The position numbers were made by a program, and so were the translations under genes. 60,000 nt of DNA from assembly GCF_001039355.2 (NCBI RefSeq), contig NW_019774025.1:201626-261625 (forward strand). Direction: 5' to 3'. Under the pieces are notes generated by a model. The model did no database searches. It had not been told where the DNA came from and worked only from the letters and a program-made list of their open reading frames with translations. Position 1 is the first letter of the stretch. Each line of letters starts with the position of its first letter. Origin of the DNA: Lingula anatina. Taxonomy: Eukaryota > Brachiopoda > Lingulata > Lingulida > Lingulidae. This document shows positions 23,691 through 37,424 of the stretch, one piece after another.

Positions 23691-25439
23691 TTTCTGTTTC
23701 TCTTCTTGCACACGCCTTTCTATTTTATTCAACGTGGTGTTTCCGCTTTCTACACCAGGGGGGTACGGTGCTGTCAAGACGTCCGGACTTGATGTGTGCA
23801 ACTCTCGCAGTTTGGTGACGCTCCTCGGTGTAAGTGGAGCAACCGGGGAACGCGGGGTGCGGGGGGAGTGAATGTCAGGTAAACTTTCCTGAAGTTTAAC
23901 ATCCGGAGCTTCACAGCCCGTGTTTAGTTCTATACTCTGCCGCATGTTCTTCGGCAAGCCCACACGCAGCCCACCAGTGCCTGAACTTAGCAGATATGTC
24001 CGATGATCCTTCTTTTTATCAAAATCGAATTTTACAACTGGGATGTCATCTGGGGGATCAGGTGTCAAGGGCCTTGTTTTCTTTTGTACTCTTGCTTTTA
24101 AGGACGCGACAAACTGCACTGCCATCATTGGGTCGGCGATAGAATATGAACGATTTCGTTTTCGAACTGGTTCTCTTGGCTGACATTCGCGAATCGCTTC
24201 GTTATCGGAAAAGGGCTCAAGGTTCTCTTGAGATGGCAATTCTTCTTCTTCCGGAATAGTGATATCTATGTCGACAAGTGATTTCTCCGAAGACGAACGC
24301 CTGCGTTGCAACAAAATCTGAGGTAAATTGCTGCGCTTTTCTAAAAGCTTCCCGCCAGTATAGCTTGCTAAAGCCGAGAGATCCACAGAATTACTCCGTC
24401 CTCGCCGTAGTCTTGGGGGCGGGGGAGGATCTACGCTAGTATCGGAAGCGCCGCTGTCAGAAACGTCCGTGCTTCTTTTCACTTTCTCTTTGAATTCCTC
24501 CATTTCTTTATCAAAAGCTTCATTTTCGTAATTTGATTCTTTGAAATCAGGAATTTCTTTGCCAGAGTTTGTGCGATCTTTGGCTTTAGCACTCGAGCCA
24601 TTTTTCCTTTTTTGAGGGGCATCCGACGCCTCAGCACAAGCGAGGGCTCGTCGCCTAGGCTTTCGTCTCACCTTCGAAGTGACTGGATCCATTTTCTCGT
24701 CTTCGGTCTCCGAATGGTCGCCCTGCGTATTTTGATTATCGTTTTTTCGTGGATCCGAATCTACCTGATCCTCAAACGTATTTTCGGGGCTGCTCGCATC
24801 CGTTTCTACTGTGTCTGAATTTTTCAGCTTATCATTTACATATATTTCTGATGAAGAAGTATTGTCATCCAAGTTAGAGATATCGTGCTTTTTATGGTGC
24901 GTCATTAATTTTTGTCGCCTGTTGCGTCGTGTAGGTAAAGGAGAGTGGGCTTCGTTATCGGCATCGTAATTTTCCTGGGAGTTCCCGACCGAGAGGGCAG
25001 CCTGATTCTTATTTGGCACTAGTTTTGTGATAAACGTTTCGTCTGGCTTTGTGTCATCCTGGTGTGTATTTTTCACAGTGCGCGTGATGTCAATAGGGGT
25101 GCCTAGTCTTGGACTTATTGGCGGTTTTCCTGGATAGAAGCCAGTCGTGTCGTCCAGGTGACTCACAGCGATGGAGTGCCTCCTTCCTGCCCCCCTTGAA
25201 GCCCCCGTTGGTGCTAGAGAGTTCAAACTTGCCAATTGTTTTCTCATGTTTCTTTCTTCGACACTAAGACCCTTTAAAGTTCTTTTATACTCCCTTTCAA
25301 CTTCCTTTGTCACTCTCTCTTGCTGTCTCTCTGCCAAATGGTGTTGCTGCACCATTCGTTTCAGGTTGTCGGGTCGCCCTAAGAATTTGTCCGCTAGAGA
25401 CTTCATACTGGCGTTTCCGGGGTCGTCCTTTTTCCCCAT
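23640..25439 (-). CDS. Unrecognised single-exon protein, 599 residues, Ser/Arg-rich, disordered with terminal helices
   Basis: One uninterrupted frame from ATG at 25439 (upstream context CAAG) to TAA at 23640. Residues 13-72 are a charged helical block (SLADKFLGRPDNLKRMVQQH, then EREYKRTLKGLSVEERNMRK). RRHSIAV at about 86 and GFYPGKPPISPRLGTPIDIT at about 100-119 follow. The centre is acidic and Ser/Asp-rich. Several basic-Ser motifs recur: RRGRSNSVD, RRRSSSEKS and RKRNRSYSIADP, all good basophilic kinase sites. Two SP/TP-rich patches (HSPRTPRSP, PLTPRS) precede a C-terminal coiled coil (KIERRVQEEKQKQKQLEDRI). No catalytic domain, signal peptide or membrane segment is visible. Base composition and length argue for a real gene, and its lack of introns contrasts with all neighbours, so it may be an old retrocopy or have an untranslated upstream exon. 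I do not recognise the family. Confidence 0.8.
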   Translation of the reverse strand: MGKKDDPGNASMKSLADKFLGRPDNLKRMVQQHHLAERQQERVTKEVEREYKRTLKGLSVEERNMRKQLASLNSLAPTGASRGAGRRHSIAVSHLDDTTGFYPGKPPISPRLGTPIDITRTVKNTHQDDTKPDETFITKLVPNKNQAALSVGNSQENYDADNEAHSPLPTRRNRRQKLMTHHKKHDISNLDDNTSSSEIYVNDKLKNSDTVETDASSPENTFEDQVDSDPRKNDNQNTQGDHSETEDEKMDPVTSKVRRKPRRRALACAEASDAPQKRKNGSSAKAKDRTNSGKEIPDFKESNYENEAFDKEMEEFKEKVKRSTDVSDSGASDTSVDPPPPPRLRRGRSNSVDLSALASYTGGKLLEKRSNLPQILLQRRRSSSEKSLVDIDITIPEEEELPSQENLEPFSDNEAIRECQPREPVRKRNRSYSIADPMMAVQFVASLKARVQKKTRPLTPDPPDDIPVVKFDFDKKKDHRTYLLSSGTGGLRVGLPKNMRQSIELNTGCEAPDVKLQESLPDIHSPRTPRSPVAPLTPRSVTKLRELHTSSPDVLTAPYPPGVESGNTTLNKIERRVQEEKQKQKQLEDRIKQFMNSNS

Positions 25440-28359
25440 CTTGCAATGTGATGTCTTGTGATAGCAAACTTCTGGTTTTCTCTTTAAATTGTCCTACTGC
25501 TGTCTGTCTCGTCAGCGCCTGTAATTGTTGGCGGAATTACATTTTGGTTATTTGGACATTTAATACAAAAAATGTCAAGTATACATTAAAAAACTCGCCA
25601 TGTTTTGGACCTCTAAGAGCGTGCCCTGCCACGTGTGGTTGCAACGAGCGAATGTCGTATTTCCCTTTTGTTTCAACTCTAGCAGCTGGTTTTAAAGCTT
25701 GACCACTCTGAAAGGGTTGAGCAGGTGCGCGCTGACCATAGGTCAATGGCGTCCAAGATCCTAGACCCTGGTTCAGGACATTTATGAACTGCAACTTCGT
25801 ATCAATCTAAGGCCTTAAATCAAAACAACTTAAACGTGACTAATATGCTTTATGCATTTCGATTCATAATACAAAACTGACCCCAAAAAACACAATCTTC
25901 GCTCACGTTCCTAAATGAAAGGCATATTTGTTTTCGGCGGAATTGAAGTTTGTTAAAGTTTAATAATAAGTTTACTTTGCGTAACTGTATAAATTGCCGG
26001 GTTTGTCTCATTCGAATACAAAATGCGCGGATAAATATTATTCACTGAACCTAGACAACGAATAAATGAGGTCCCGAATTCAGACCCACTTATTGTTGAA
26101 TAAGCGAACGTAAATAATTACCACAATTTTCCTTAGAATGTGCATAGTTACATTGAACAATGTGCACTATTGAATATTGATGACTTTGGTTATATTGAAT
26201 AAGTTAAATTTAGACATATAGCCAACCAACCTGTTGTAATGTTTAGCATTAAATATATAGTTTTTATTACAAAAACCAGTTCATATTATGAATAAAATGT
26301 ATTGGATTTTGACCAAAAAAAATCCATTGAATGGTGGTCCCTATTTTGGAAACATAGGTTATAGGGCTATTTAAAATATAAAACCACAGAAATAAAACAT
26401 TTCAGCAGCTCGAGCAATGCTTATGAATGATTATGAAATGTAGTCGTTTGTTTTCTTCGGCGAACTAAATCTTAATCAGTTGATTTAATACAGCAAGGCT
26501 TAAAATTGTCGAAATATATGAATTTGTATGTGAAATATAAAAATCTTGATATATTGATAGATAATTACTTTGATGAATATCTCAAGTACAAGTTTAAATT
26601 GACGACTCTGCGGATGCTGATTTCAGCGCCTTTTATATAAGTTACGTTCGTTTACGGACTCGATGCAACCAAGAATAATAATCACCAATCGAATAACACC
26701 ATTGGAAAATCAAAATAATAAACTGGTTATGCAGTTCTGAAATGCTGAGTTATGCTTACTAAAGCGCAAGATCATCCAGCTCTGTTCTGGAAGTACACGG
26801 CCAGTGCACACAGTCAATTGGCCAGTTGGTGATTTTTGTGCTCAAGAACGAAACATTCTGGTACAACAGACAGCCTCCGGGTAAGGGATAAAAAGGGCAC
26901 CACCTGCGCCCCGATTTCTGACCAAAAAAGGTTAATCACAAGCATGATATTCTTGCATCTTTTTCCTTAATGAACATACATTTTTATCGCATTTTTATAG
27001 TTTTCTTTTCATGCCAACTTCATTTTACACATACTGTTTTTTTAAACAATTTTTAAAGCTCTATTCGTTCGATGGGAAAGGAATTCATTAGCATTTCTTT
27101 CTTTTATGAGGCTCTTCGCATACAATCATTTTGACATCTTTTTTTCTTTTTTTTCCTTTCTTTTCTTTTTTTGACCTTGTAAGAGTTTAAATATTGCAGA
27201 CTCAAGGTGATCAATCGCAAATATTTTTCAATTCAGGCACAAATGTTATCCGCTTTACCTTAAAATTATACTCTCAAGCAACCACCTCATTGAAACAGTT
27301 TTCAGGCGGCGTTTGTTCTCGTTCAGATTATTTGTTTGAGTTTTCGTCTTTAATTAATGGACAAGAAGACGTAAGATTGAATCGAATCATAAATTGCAAT
27401 GTAAAAGTCTCCGATAAAAAGAAATTTCAATTTATATAAAATGTTGTTAATTCCAAGTTACCGTTATAAAATGTAGTCTTACCTTGTACATAGCTTCCGA
27501 GACTACACTGTATGAGTGCTACTCGTGATATAGTAAGAGAGCTTCATTGACAAGGTCACTCATCTTTATTGCATACCAGAATCAATAATCTCAAGATGCC
27601 ACGTATTACATATTTGTCAGCTTTCCCCCATGAGGGAGAATTTCATCATTGTGCTCGTTCAGGCTCAACTAAAACAATTGTTTGCCCATAGCGACAGGAA
27701 CTTGTTTGCAAATGTACTGGTATAACGGGTTTTATAGTCTTTCAAATAGAATCAGTGCCTTTTGATATATCGTTCCTCCGATTATAGGACTTTCAGAAAA
27801 GATTGTACGTTAATCAAATGAAACATGACGATTTATTCTACAGAGAAAATGTGTATTGAAGAAAACGCAAGGTATATCTAAGAGACAGGAATTGGAATAA
27901 CCATAATTGTCATAATAGGATAAACTGTAAAATCAATGACTGGGTCCTTGTCAGGATGCTAGCAAAAGCCATCGTTAGAGTGAAAGCCAAGCCAAAATTT
28001 TCTACCTAGAACAAAGAAAAACAGACTTTTTTCTGCTATTCTTTCCAACTATTTGATGTTATGTTTGTTATGGGACCGCAGCATCTGGCGGATTGAGGTC
28101 AAGATAAAAGGCCAGACGATGTGAAAGTCATACCATGTTGTTAACAGCACGTACATCAGTCTGTTAACCTTATGCAACTAGCCCGCGAACGTCAGAAAGT
28201 ATTTGTATACAATTTATACAAGCGTTTGCTATCTTTCTTGGCTCTACTGTACTGATAGAGTGTAATATGGCTCTGTGTAGAACAACCTCAAACTCTCAGC
28301 CCAGTGTTGTTCACTCTAGCAGATCCAGGTTACAATATCGGCAGTTTATTGGTAAAGGC

Positions 28360-28394
<35 letters not shown>

Positions 28395-28400
28395 GTAATA

Positions 28401-28431
<31 letters not shown>

Positions 28432-30587
28432 TTTGTGTGTGAGTGTGTGTGCGCGCGTTTACATCATGAAACGTAAGTAAGCTCAATTACTGAATGACAG
28501 CCTTAGTTTAAAATACAAGTCTTGATACATTAGCTCAGATTACACCTCACTTATCACTGGCATTCCTGGGGGAATTCACGCTGTTGATTTGTCTCCTAAC
28601 GATGCATTTGTTCAGCATTGCGAGTATAATGTAATGTAGAATGAAAGCTTTTAATGTCATTTAGAATAATCCACGGTAATTGAACTGTGTTTATGAAGGT
28701 AGACAGATTCAGTGCATCTCATCTCATCCATTCTTAAATGTAGGTGACTGGATGGAGAGAGATCCACATGTCTCAGCTAGATATAGCTCTGTGACATCGT
28801 TGACAGAGAAAAAAAAGCAATAAATATAGGCATATACCAAAGGATAACACATCTGACATTTCATTTTCATTTACATTATTTTTTTTTCTCGATGAAGTCT
28901 GTTTAAGTAACTGCACTTAAAGGATAGTTTACACACAGCATCGAGGTCGCTGTGCACCGTGATCGACGAAAACATTTACTACAAAACATGGTTTATTTCA
29001 CTTATATCTTTATTCCTACAGTTTCAGATGACAAATATATCTGCTTTGAATTTTGGACCATAAAGGTGCAGAACAGAGAAAAAATGTTGGCACATTTTTT
29101 TCACACAAAGTGACGTCATTAGGACAGATCCGTGCTCGTTTAATGTAGAAAAGGGAGTCGACCTGCAGAAACAACTGGACACAGGATGTATGTTACATAG
29201 CAGACTATTTTAGATGACCTCAGTCCGCCTTAAGTTAACACAAGCTTGCCCTTAGTTTTCAGCTCAGCTGTCGATATCTTGCGGGCCACTATGACTGGGA
29301 GACAGATGTGAATAACGAGGTCTACACGTCTGATATTCCAACTGAATAGAAAATAAGGATGGTTAAGTCAAACAACTATAAGTTAGGAAATATCAAGAAC
29401 AGATCAACGCATTAATATTATTGTCTTACGTTCATAATGCAATCAGATTTAACTTGCCGTTGGAATAGCGTCAAAGTGCATTACTACATACGGTAAGCCC
29501 GTGTCAGCGTGTGCATGGGTTGCTAATACAGTCCAACGTCTGCTTGGAGCTAGACTAATCCAATTTTGTTGCAACATGGGAGTGATCTAATGTCAATGCA
29601 CATTATCACACAAACGGAAACTGTTTTAGATTCTGATATCCCGTGTATACATATCATAGCCGGTATATTTCAACGTGAAAAATCAATATGTGTAAATAGT
29701 GAAGCTTGCTACTCATAATTATTTCCCAAAGTAAGACTTTTTAAGGGAGTAAAGCCCATTAGATGAAGTAAAGCCAATCTTAAGCGTTAACAATTTGAAT
29801 GCTAAATTCTTGTGAGAGATGTAGACGGTTATCGAATCAGCTTCATTCTTAGCAAACGCTCTTTAAATTTTAAGTCCCCGAAAGAGCAATAAAACTCATT
29901 CATACACGAGAATGAAAACCAGAATGTTTTTGAAATGGGTTCGTAATAAAATGGTTCGGTGAATGCTGGAAGTCACATCGGCTCTGCTTGACATCTCCCG
30001 AAATCGAATGAGTGAACCGTTTCATATCTGACCTCATCATAGCATACAAGCATCATACAGTCAGAGGTCAGCCATATTAACAGAACGTCATGAATGTTTG
30101 ACTACCACCTTCATCAAACCAAGCCCAGATCCAGATCGGTCACTTTCAGTCTGCTTTTTCTATCTTTGTTCAAGATGAAACTACACAATGATGTACAGAT
30201 ATCTATAATCTCTAATTAAGCTATAAAATAATAATAAACCATAATTAATTGAGCAAATCAGACCCACATATCTGCCAATGAATTTCTAAGTTTGCTGCAC
30301 GCGTTCAATTCACCGTTGGTCGAAATCTATGACGTCATCACACCAATTAACGGTGCATCAGTCATTGGGCTGCATGTTATAAGTACCATCCACCACAAAT
30401 CAGGCGGGAAATTATACCCATGCACAATTATATCCAAATGAAAAAATAAAAATAACTTATTCAACTGAATCTAAAATGAAAAAATAATAATAATAACGTT
30501 CTCTATTAAAATGACTATGCAATAATTATAGTTACGATACTATGCTTGTTTATGTTGTTCTGGTGCATTAAACTACCATGTCCGCCG
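25440..30587. other. Intergenic region
   Basis: The first few hundred bases should hold the promoter of the 599-codon gene. A plus frame at 27194-27439 follows a pyrimidine tract and TTGCAG but encodes nothing recognisable. The rest is AT-rich with no supported gene. Confidence 0.5.
28363..28430. repeat. Interrupted (CT)n microsatellite
   Basis: Two CT runs separated by CCTGTAATACCCCCC, followed by a short GT-rich stretch. Confidence 0.9.
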
Positions 30588-32582
30588 CTAGAGGGGCATT
30601 GTGGAGTAATAGGTGAGGGACCGTTCCATGGCTTCCCCTGGAGTGAAGATAGGCCTATAGCCCAATACTTCCCGCGCCTGGGAACCGTTGTAAAAAGCAG
30701 TAGTGCAGCATAGCGCGACTTCTTCCTTGTTAACAAGCAGAGGAATCTTCACCAGAGGGGAGAGCAGCCAGATTAGTAACTCCATTAAGGCCCAGAAGTA
30801 GTACACCACTACGAAGGGGATTCTCACAGGTAAGAGCTCGATTTGCCTTGCTTCCAAGAAGGGTTTCATAAAGGTGAAATTGTCGCATATTGGAGTGTCG
30901 TCTGTAATAAGATAAGCCTTGCCGCATACGCCCGGGTCCTTACGTGTCATGGCCGCGAGGGCGACCACGTGGGCCCATGCGACGTTCCCCACGTAAACGC
31001 GTTGAATTTTGGCGTCCGCTGAGCCAAGAGCTGGGAGGTAACCGTAAAACAACTTACGCCCGGTACGTATAACGGTGGTGACATACATTGAATCTCCTTC
31101 GCCGTACAGACCGCAGGGCCGCAAGGAAACGGTGGCAAGCTTGTTCCCGTTTTGAAGCCGGTGGCCGTTGGCAAGGAGCACCATCTTTTCAGCCTCCTCC
31201 TTACTTGTCGAGTACCCGTTCAGAATGATCTTGTTGTGCTTATGTTTGATCTTCTCGTCCACGTCGTCTTCGTTTGCATTGACAATCGGGTCGAAGGTTC
31301 TTCCCAGTTCTGAGCTGGACGTATAGATCAAGCGGTCGATGTTGTGTGCGACGCATGCTTTAATGATGTTGGCGGTCCCTGAGAAAATTGAATCACATCA
31401 CTGTAAAACTGCTTTAATTGTGGAATCATTGTATCTCTACATCTTGCTTAATTTAGATAATCATACATGTAATCATAATCATGATGAACGATTTTAAAGA
31501 ATATAATGAGATGGAGTGAAAAAGGTGATATTTTCTTTAACGTACATGAAATTAAAAATACATTAATATGATATTGAATACTTCACAGGCTGTGATGTTT
31601 AAGATGCGGCATAAGTTTATTTAATTTAGGTGACTTTAGTGAAAAAAAATCCGTATATAGCCCTGTTCAAATACTATAACCTGCTTTTGTTTAAAATATG
31701 GCCACATGACAAAAAAACTGGTCAATTCGGTGCCCACTTTGCAAACCAAAACAGACCTATAGTGCTACCTTAGTTTTTATAGATTTTTGTCCACACTTGT
31801 GGTTCAAAGAAGACTATCTCAAATACGGCATTAGCCAAAAATATCAGAAGTCAAGTTGATTTATCCCGAAAAAGAGGATACAAACGGATTACCTTGTACG
31901 TTAATTCTTTTCAACTTCTCTACATCTTGCCTGTGACTGGTATCTATAAGGGAGGCGCAGTGGATGACCGCATTGACACCCTGGAACGATCTCTCTATGT
32001 CGCGTAGATTGGTGATATCTCCCTTGACGAACTTCAACTGTATTTTCGGATTTTCTGTGAAATTTAGAGGTGATATGATTACATGGCAGCTAAAGTTTGG
32101 TGAAATGTATTGTTTTTTGTACGTGTGCGTGTAAGTTTATATGAGAGCGAGACTGTGTGTTTGTGCGCGCGCGTGTACGTGTCGCGCGTCTTCATTTGTG
32201 CGTAAGCGTTATTTCTATATTACCACAGCATTTCATAACTAGGTAGAAAAATGCAAAGTTTCCATTAATATGCATTTTAAACAAACGAAAAGAAAAGAAA
32301 AAAGATGGTATCGCAAATGTAAATTACCATCATTAAACATGACAATTTCCTAACAGCACTCAACTACGTGCAAATTTTTCCGTCCGTCCGTCCGTAATAA
32401 TTTACGTAAGATTCCCACTTACCAGTAAAGGAAAACGACTTCGGTCTATCTTGAATGTCTAGAACCCGTATTTCAGTAATTCCTTCACTCTTTTCCAACA
32501 ATAAATTGATAATGTGGCGACCAAGGAAACCGCATCCACCGAGGACAAGGACTACATCACTGTGAGCACCGTTGCTGAGCAT
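30588..32582 (-). CDS. 3-beta-hydroxysteroid dehydrogenase family protein, complete, 3 coding exons
   Basis: Exons: 32582-32423 (phase 1), 32054-31893 (phase 1) and 31378-30588, giving 370 residues and a TAG stop, close to the 373 of human HSD3B. Exon 1 carries the NAD(P)-binding motif GGCGFLGRHI at about 15-24 followed by an acidic beta-2 end (VLDIQD). Exon 2 has KGDITN and AVIHCASLID. Exon 3 has the catalytic Y-x-x-x-K as YSTSK at 163-167 with IYTSS before it, RPCGLYGEGD at about 194, and the family signature VYVGNVAWAH. A hydrophobic span (IPFVVVYYFWALMELLIWLL) at about 294-313 is the membrane anchor region seen in HSD3B enzymes of ER and mitochondrial membranes. The known reaction is oxidation of a 3-beta-hydroxysteroid coupled to delta5-delta4 isomerisation; the substrate here cannot be read from sequence. 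TTTCAG two bases before the ATG implies an untranslated first exon upstream. Confidence 0.92.
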
Positions 32583-35217
32583 AACTGAAATTGAACAAAT
32601 ATTTTATATATTCACAGTACTGTCCATGAGGTAAGCATCGGTAGTGTCATGACGCGGGGATATGCTAACCACAAATAATTAACACATTGTTTCCAAATTA
32701 CCTTTGTTTCAAAGTCTTCCTTGGTGATGTGATAACGAAAATGTAGCAATCTCAGTAGCCTCACTTATGAATGCATCGGTTTATACTTCTGTTCTTTTTG
32801 TTGGTATTGGATTGGGGGAAGTATTGTGTAGAAGGTACTCTCGAATAAATCCACTTCTGGCTGATATAGATAACGTTAATTTATATAACTAGTTATGAAA
32901 AGTGTTACGCTGAGAGACACCTACGCGGATAGACACTGGTGACGAGTAAACGAACAGATTCAAAAGTGTCTGTACATAAAAAAATTAAGTAACATCTTTT
33001 TCGAATGAGCAGTATGTAGACTAATGGTAGCGGCACTTTGAGTATAAATTGTGAAATGATTTGGCCAAAGATTTTGCTCGAAGTCAGATGACATATTAAG
33101 TTCATATGAAACTGTACTTAATAATTAAAATCAAGATAGCAGACGCACTCCGATCGATACAGCTAGTCAGGTGCTGTTGAGATTCAATTAGCATATATTA
33201 GACATCCCGAGTTTACAATTAAAATGTTACAGGCATTGTAAACTTATGCTGGAAAAACTATTTCAGATTTATATTGTAAATTCGTCACAATTTAGGTTTA
33301 TATATTAACTGCGCCATATATATTCATATATATATATATATTTGATTTTCGTGACCGACTTACCAACGCCCTTCACATGACAACATTTCTACATTAAATC
33401 AGGCAGAAAATAGCCTTAACGCAACTGCAATTATCATATTTAATATCAGTGATAATGACCCCGTCAGCTTGCGTGGCTGGGAGGGAGGACACTTTACCGT
33501 CTGCTACCTCAAGTGCGCTCTAAAAAGAATAAAGGAGTTGGCATCGATTTTTCTGCAATGTCTCAGATGAAGATGCCTTTTAGTTTACATCGTAAATCTT
33601 ACAACAATTGGGCTACAATTAATTAAGATGCCAAGCAGTTGCTATATGGGGATTTCGTTCCCATACCAGTATCTGCCTCTTGCTTGGATCAAAATTGTCC
33701 TCATTACGATCTGCTCACTAAGTTAGACCGTGCCCTTATAAACAGTCTAAACACAAACAGTGAACGAAGTGTAAACGTAGTATTATATGCCAAAGCACAC
33801 CACGACGCTATTTCTTTTTAGTGTAATATGCATTTGAAGACGTCCTAGTTCAACACATATGTATGCCACATCACTTAAAAAAGTCGGCAGGCTGACAAAA
33901 AAACAAGGAAAACGTCAGTTAATGAGAACCACATGTCGCGGGAATGTCACGGTCAGTTAGCGACAATGTGAGAGGAATAGAATCTAATAGAGATGACTGC
34001 TTTGGTAATAATTTACAGCCTTCATGTAGTATTCAAGTCTGCGTGCATCTATATGGAAGTGCTTTCGCAGTGGCCAACTCGGTCTTTCACAGAGCAGCCC
34101 GGGCAATGATGTTAAAAACCCATGACTAACTCAGGCATAGATATTTATCAACAAATACTTCTGTAGGCCTAATACATTTGATGGGGCTTGGCTAAATGCT
34201 CGCGAATAACGAGTCTGTCTGTACTAGTTGGCAGTAACGGACCCACCTCCTGTCCCCCGCCTATTATGCCAACAACGAAACCTTTACAACAAATCACCAA
34301 TCCCTCGCCCAATAATAAAATATCATACAAGAAACATATATATCATTGCCATGGTTGATGTGCATTAAGGCATATCTGAGTACGACCATACTCACAGGGT
34401 AAGCTATTGTTTCGCCCATGACTTGCTCGATGTTCATGTCCTCCAGATCGCCCCATGCTGTCCGTGAATTACTGAGAAGCCTCTCGCCCCGACGTCCCCC
34501 TCTCGGCTGTGCTGTTTGGGCGTGTCAGTGCATCAGAAGGCGGCCGCCCGGCTTCTAAGAAAAAGAGTCGTCACCCAAAGTTGCGTGATCAGCACGCCAT
34601 GCCGAGGAGAGACATGCGGAGCTGCCTGCCTGAACCGTAGACTGTGTACATGTACTGATCAATGGTTTAAAAATACCACATTCCGTGCGGGGTCGTCTCA
34701 AAGCATCTGCTCTTGATTCACATGATTTACGAGTTCAGGTCGGCAAAGGCTGGAGGGGAGGGGGGAGGCTGAGGAAAATTGATGGTGTCTTCACGGAGGA
34801 CCAGGGTGATTGATTGCCATTGCTAAAACGCGCATGGGCCTACTTTGCCTTTTCATGATCTTTTCTTTTTTTTTTTTCTTCAAGAGTTAGCCAAAAACTG
34901 AATAAAACCGTAAACTGAACTCGTCGTCATCGTCAATACATGGACTGAACACGCCAGATGCATAGTCTGAAGTTGTGAGACCTACATTTAGGCCACGGTA
35001 TTACTGGGTACAATCTTAATTCAAAAGGTCTTTAATAACGGGATGAACATAGTACTTAAAACGACTTGTTCTAGAGCATATTTTTATCGTTTGTTTCAGC
35101 TTCATCTAAAGGCTGTGGAACGGGGCCAGTATTGTCGATCGGTAATCTTTCTCTCTTTCTTTTTCTATCTATCTCTTCTTCAGGTATGTATTTATTTAAT
35201 TTAAAAAAAAACTTCTG

Positions 35218-35218
<1 letters not shown>

Positions 35219-35253
<35 letters not shown>
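35219..35253. repeat. (GT)n microsatellite
   Basis: About seventeen uninterrupted GT units, after a poly-A stretch. Confidence 0.95.
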
Positions 35254-35254
<1 letters not shown>

Positions 35255-36127
35255 GTAGCAGAATCCAACTCTGTTAAAATGCACCTGAATAAAATGCCCA
35301 TTGCTTCCGTGCTTACAAGAACTCACTTCAATTGCCCACTTTTAATTGCTTTTTGTATATCACCTTGTTCTCAATAACAACATTACGGTTGGGTGTACAA
35401 ATTGAATGCACTCATAGTGCAGGTTTCTGGTGACCGGGATCATTCCCGTTCTTCGTCGGTCACGAGAGAGTATTTGTCTCTTTTATGGCTAAGAATTCTT
35501 ATTTTATATTTGATGCCCGGGACAAAAAAAATCGTAGGAAAGGAGAACATTCACTGATTTTAGAATCAATACACACGCTTATATTACATGCAGAGGTAAG
35601 AAAGTTGCGAGGCTGTATTTTGGAGTTGGACGTGTACATGCGTGTTGACTGGTCTAGATGTGGCCATCGCTAGACTCCGCCCCCGTGTAACGTCGCCTAG
35701 CGTTGGAGAAACAAGGGCAAAAACGTGGTTAATCACGGGTTGTACGAGGTTTTTACGTACCAAATGCATTTTCTATGTTGTCATTAAGGCAGGCGCAGGA
35801 GGGACAGTTTTTAGATAGGATCTAACGCGAGCACATCAGCACATTAATTTGAGTTGAGCTGTCACACCTGGCAACACTTGACAACACGCGTGGGATTTGT
35901 CAAATTTACCTATTAACTTTGCCCAGTCAATGGGTACCGATCATAGTAGCAAAATATTTCATGTTACGCGTATTCCCCCTCTCTGTGTTCTTCTTTATCA
36001 TGATAGGAATCAACTGCAAATATTTTTTCGCGCCACGCAACGTAGTTATAAGCATTGTTTGTGGGCACAGCCCAGCTGCTAATTCGCACACATTTCAATT
36101 CTACTTGTTATAGACTACATGTGCTTC

Positions 36128-36165
36128 GACCCTTACAGGGTCAAACCTCCATTGTCAATGGAGGT
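36128..36165. repeat. Two adjacent perfect hairpins
   Basis: GACCC TTACA GGGTC at 36128-36142 is followed three bases later by ACCTCCATTG T CAATGGAGGT at 36145-36165. Both have perfect arms. They are probably the end of a short palindromic mobile element; no terminator function is implied in a eukaryote. Confidence 0.5.
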
Positions 36166-37424
36166 GTTTTCCTTCTTTTTTTACCGCTTTTCTTTTGAAA
36201 TTTGTGACAGGTCCTGATAATTTTATTTAATTTGATTTAATTTGATAATTATTAAAATACATGTCCTTGTTTAAACCTGAAATTGCAAATAACCGTTGAG
36301 CAGCGCTTGTAGATAATTGGGGAGTGATCTGATGTTTTCTCTATAAAAAGGAGATCCGACATGCTCACCTGAGATAGGTAAAGTCATATCTCTGCTAGAA
36401 AGGCAACGTAGGCCCCCTATTATCCAGCCATTGAGTGGTGTGTTTAATTTCCCTGCCTGTCAGTGGGATTTGTATGCCACAGTGTAAGGTAAGACAAGAA
36501 AAGTGGCCACCATACCTGCATACGCGTATGGTCATATCTATACACGGGGAATGGAACAATGGCATTATAGAGACGATGCACAACAAATCATAGCAACTTG
36601 GCAACGTAGTTGGAAGTCGTTGGTTGTTCGGTGGTTGTTTCGTGTTATGAGAACTCGAAGAAATATTTTAGCATAACTGTTTAATAGGACATAATTGGTG
36701 CCTTTCTCTTGACAATGTTATCAAACATCTTTCATGTTGCCACTTCTAAAAGCCAAACCTGCTACTAAATGAGATCCGAAAATATACTGGTTGCCTGTTT
36801 CTGTAAATTTCCCGCAAAGGACAGACTAAAATTGTCTGCGGTAAAAATTCCCGAACTTTTGATATGACCCCTTTTCATTTGATTCGCTTCCGTGATTAAT
36901 CATTCATTCACTACCAGCAGACCAACAATATGGACAAGGATTGGACTACAAGAGTAATCAGTTAATATTTAGTCGCACCCAAATACCACATACTCCCTCG
37001 CCCATTTCTAAGCTTTCTTATAAACAATTAAAACGCCAACATTAAAGAAGTGAAAAAACGGCCATAATGCAGCTATATGAACGTCTATATTCGTTATAAA
37101 ACAACAGTCGTGATACTCTGATTATTGAAAAATTTTATCGTGATATTAGCTGGTCATCTAGTTCTGTATTTACTCCCACGCGCTCCCCTAGTCAACGAAC
37201 GTTGATTGGGCATAAGCCTAAAGAACGCAGACCCCTGTGGCTGGTAGGGCATTTTAAACTGATCATATATCAAATAATGTCATCAGTAATAGATAAGATT
37301 AACTTGGCTTATCATAGTCGCTCTTCAGCTGCTGATCGATGATTCATCGAAATCTCTAGCATGAACTCATCGCGTTCGATGGGCGCGAACGTGTGTGGTT
37401 TAAGCCCCCTTTACACTGGACGAC

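Noticed and set aside
27194-27439. Plus-strand frame preceded by a T-rich tract and TTGCAG
   Set aside because: The acceptor is plausible, but the 81 codons match nothing and no partner exon is visible.
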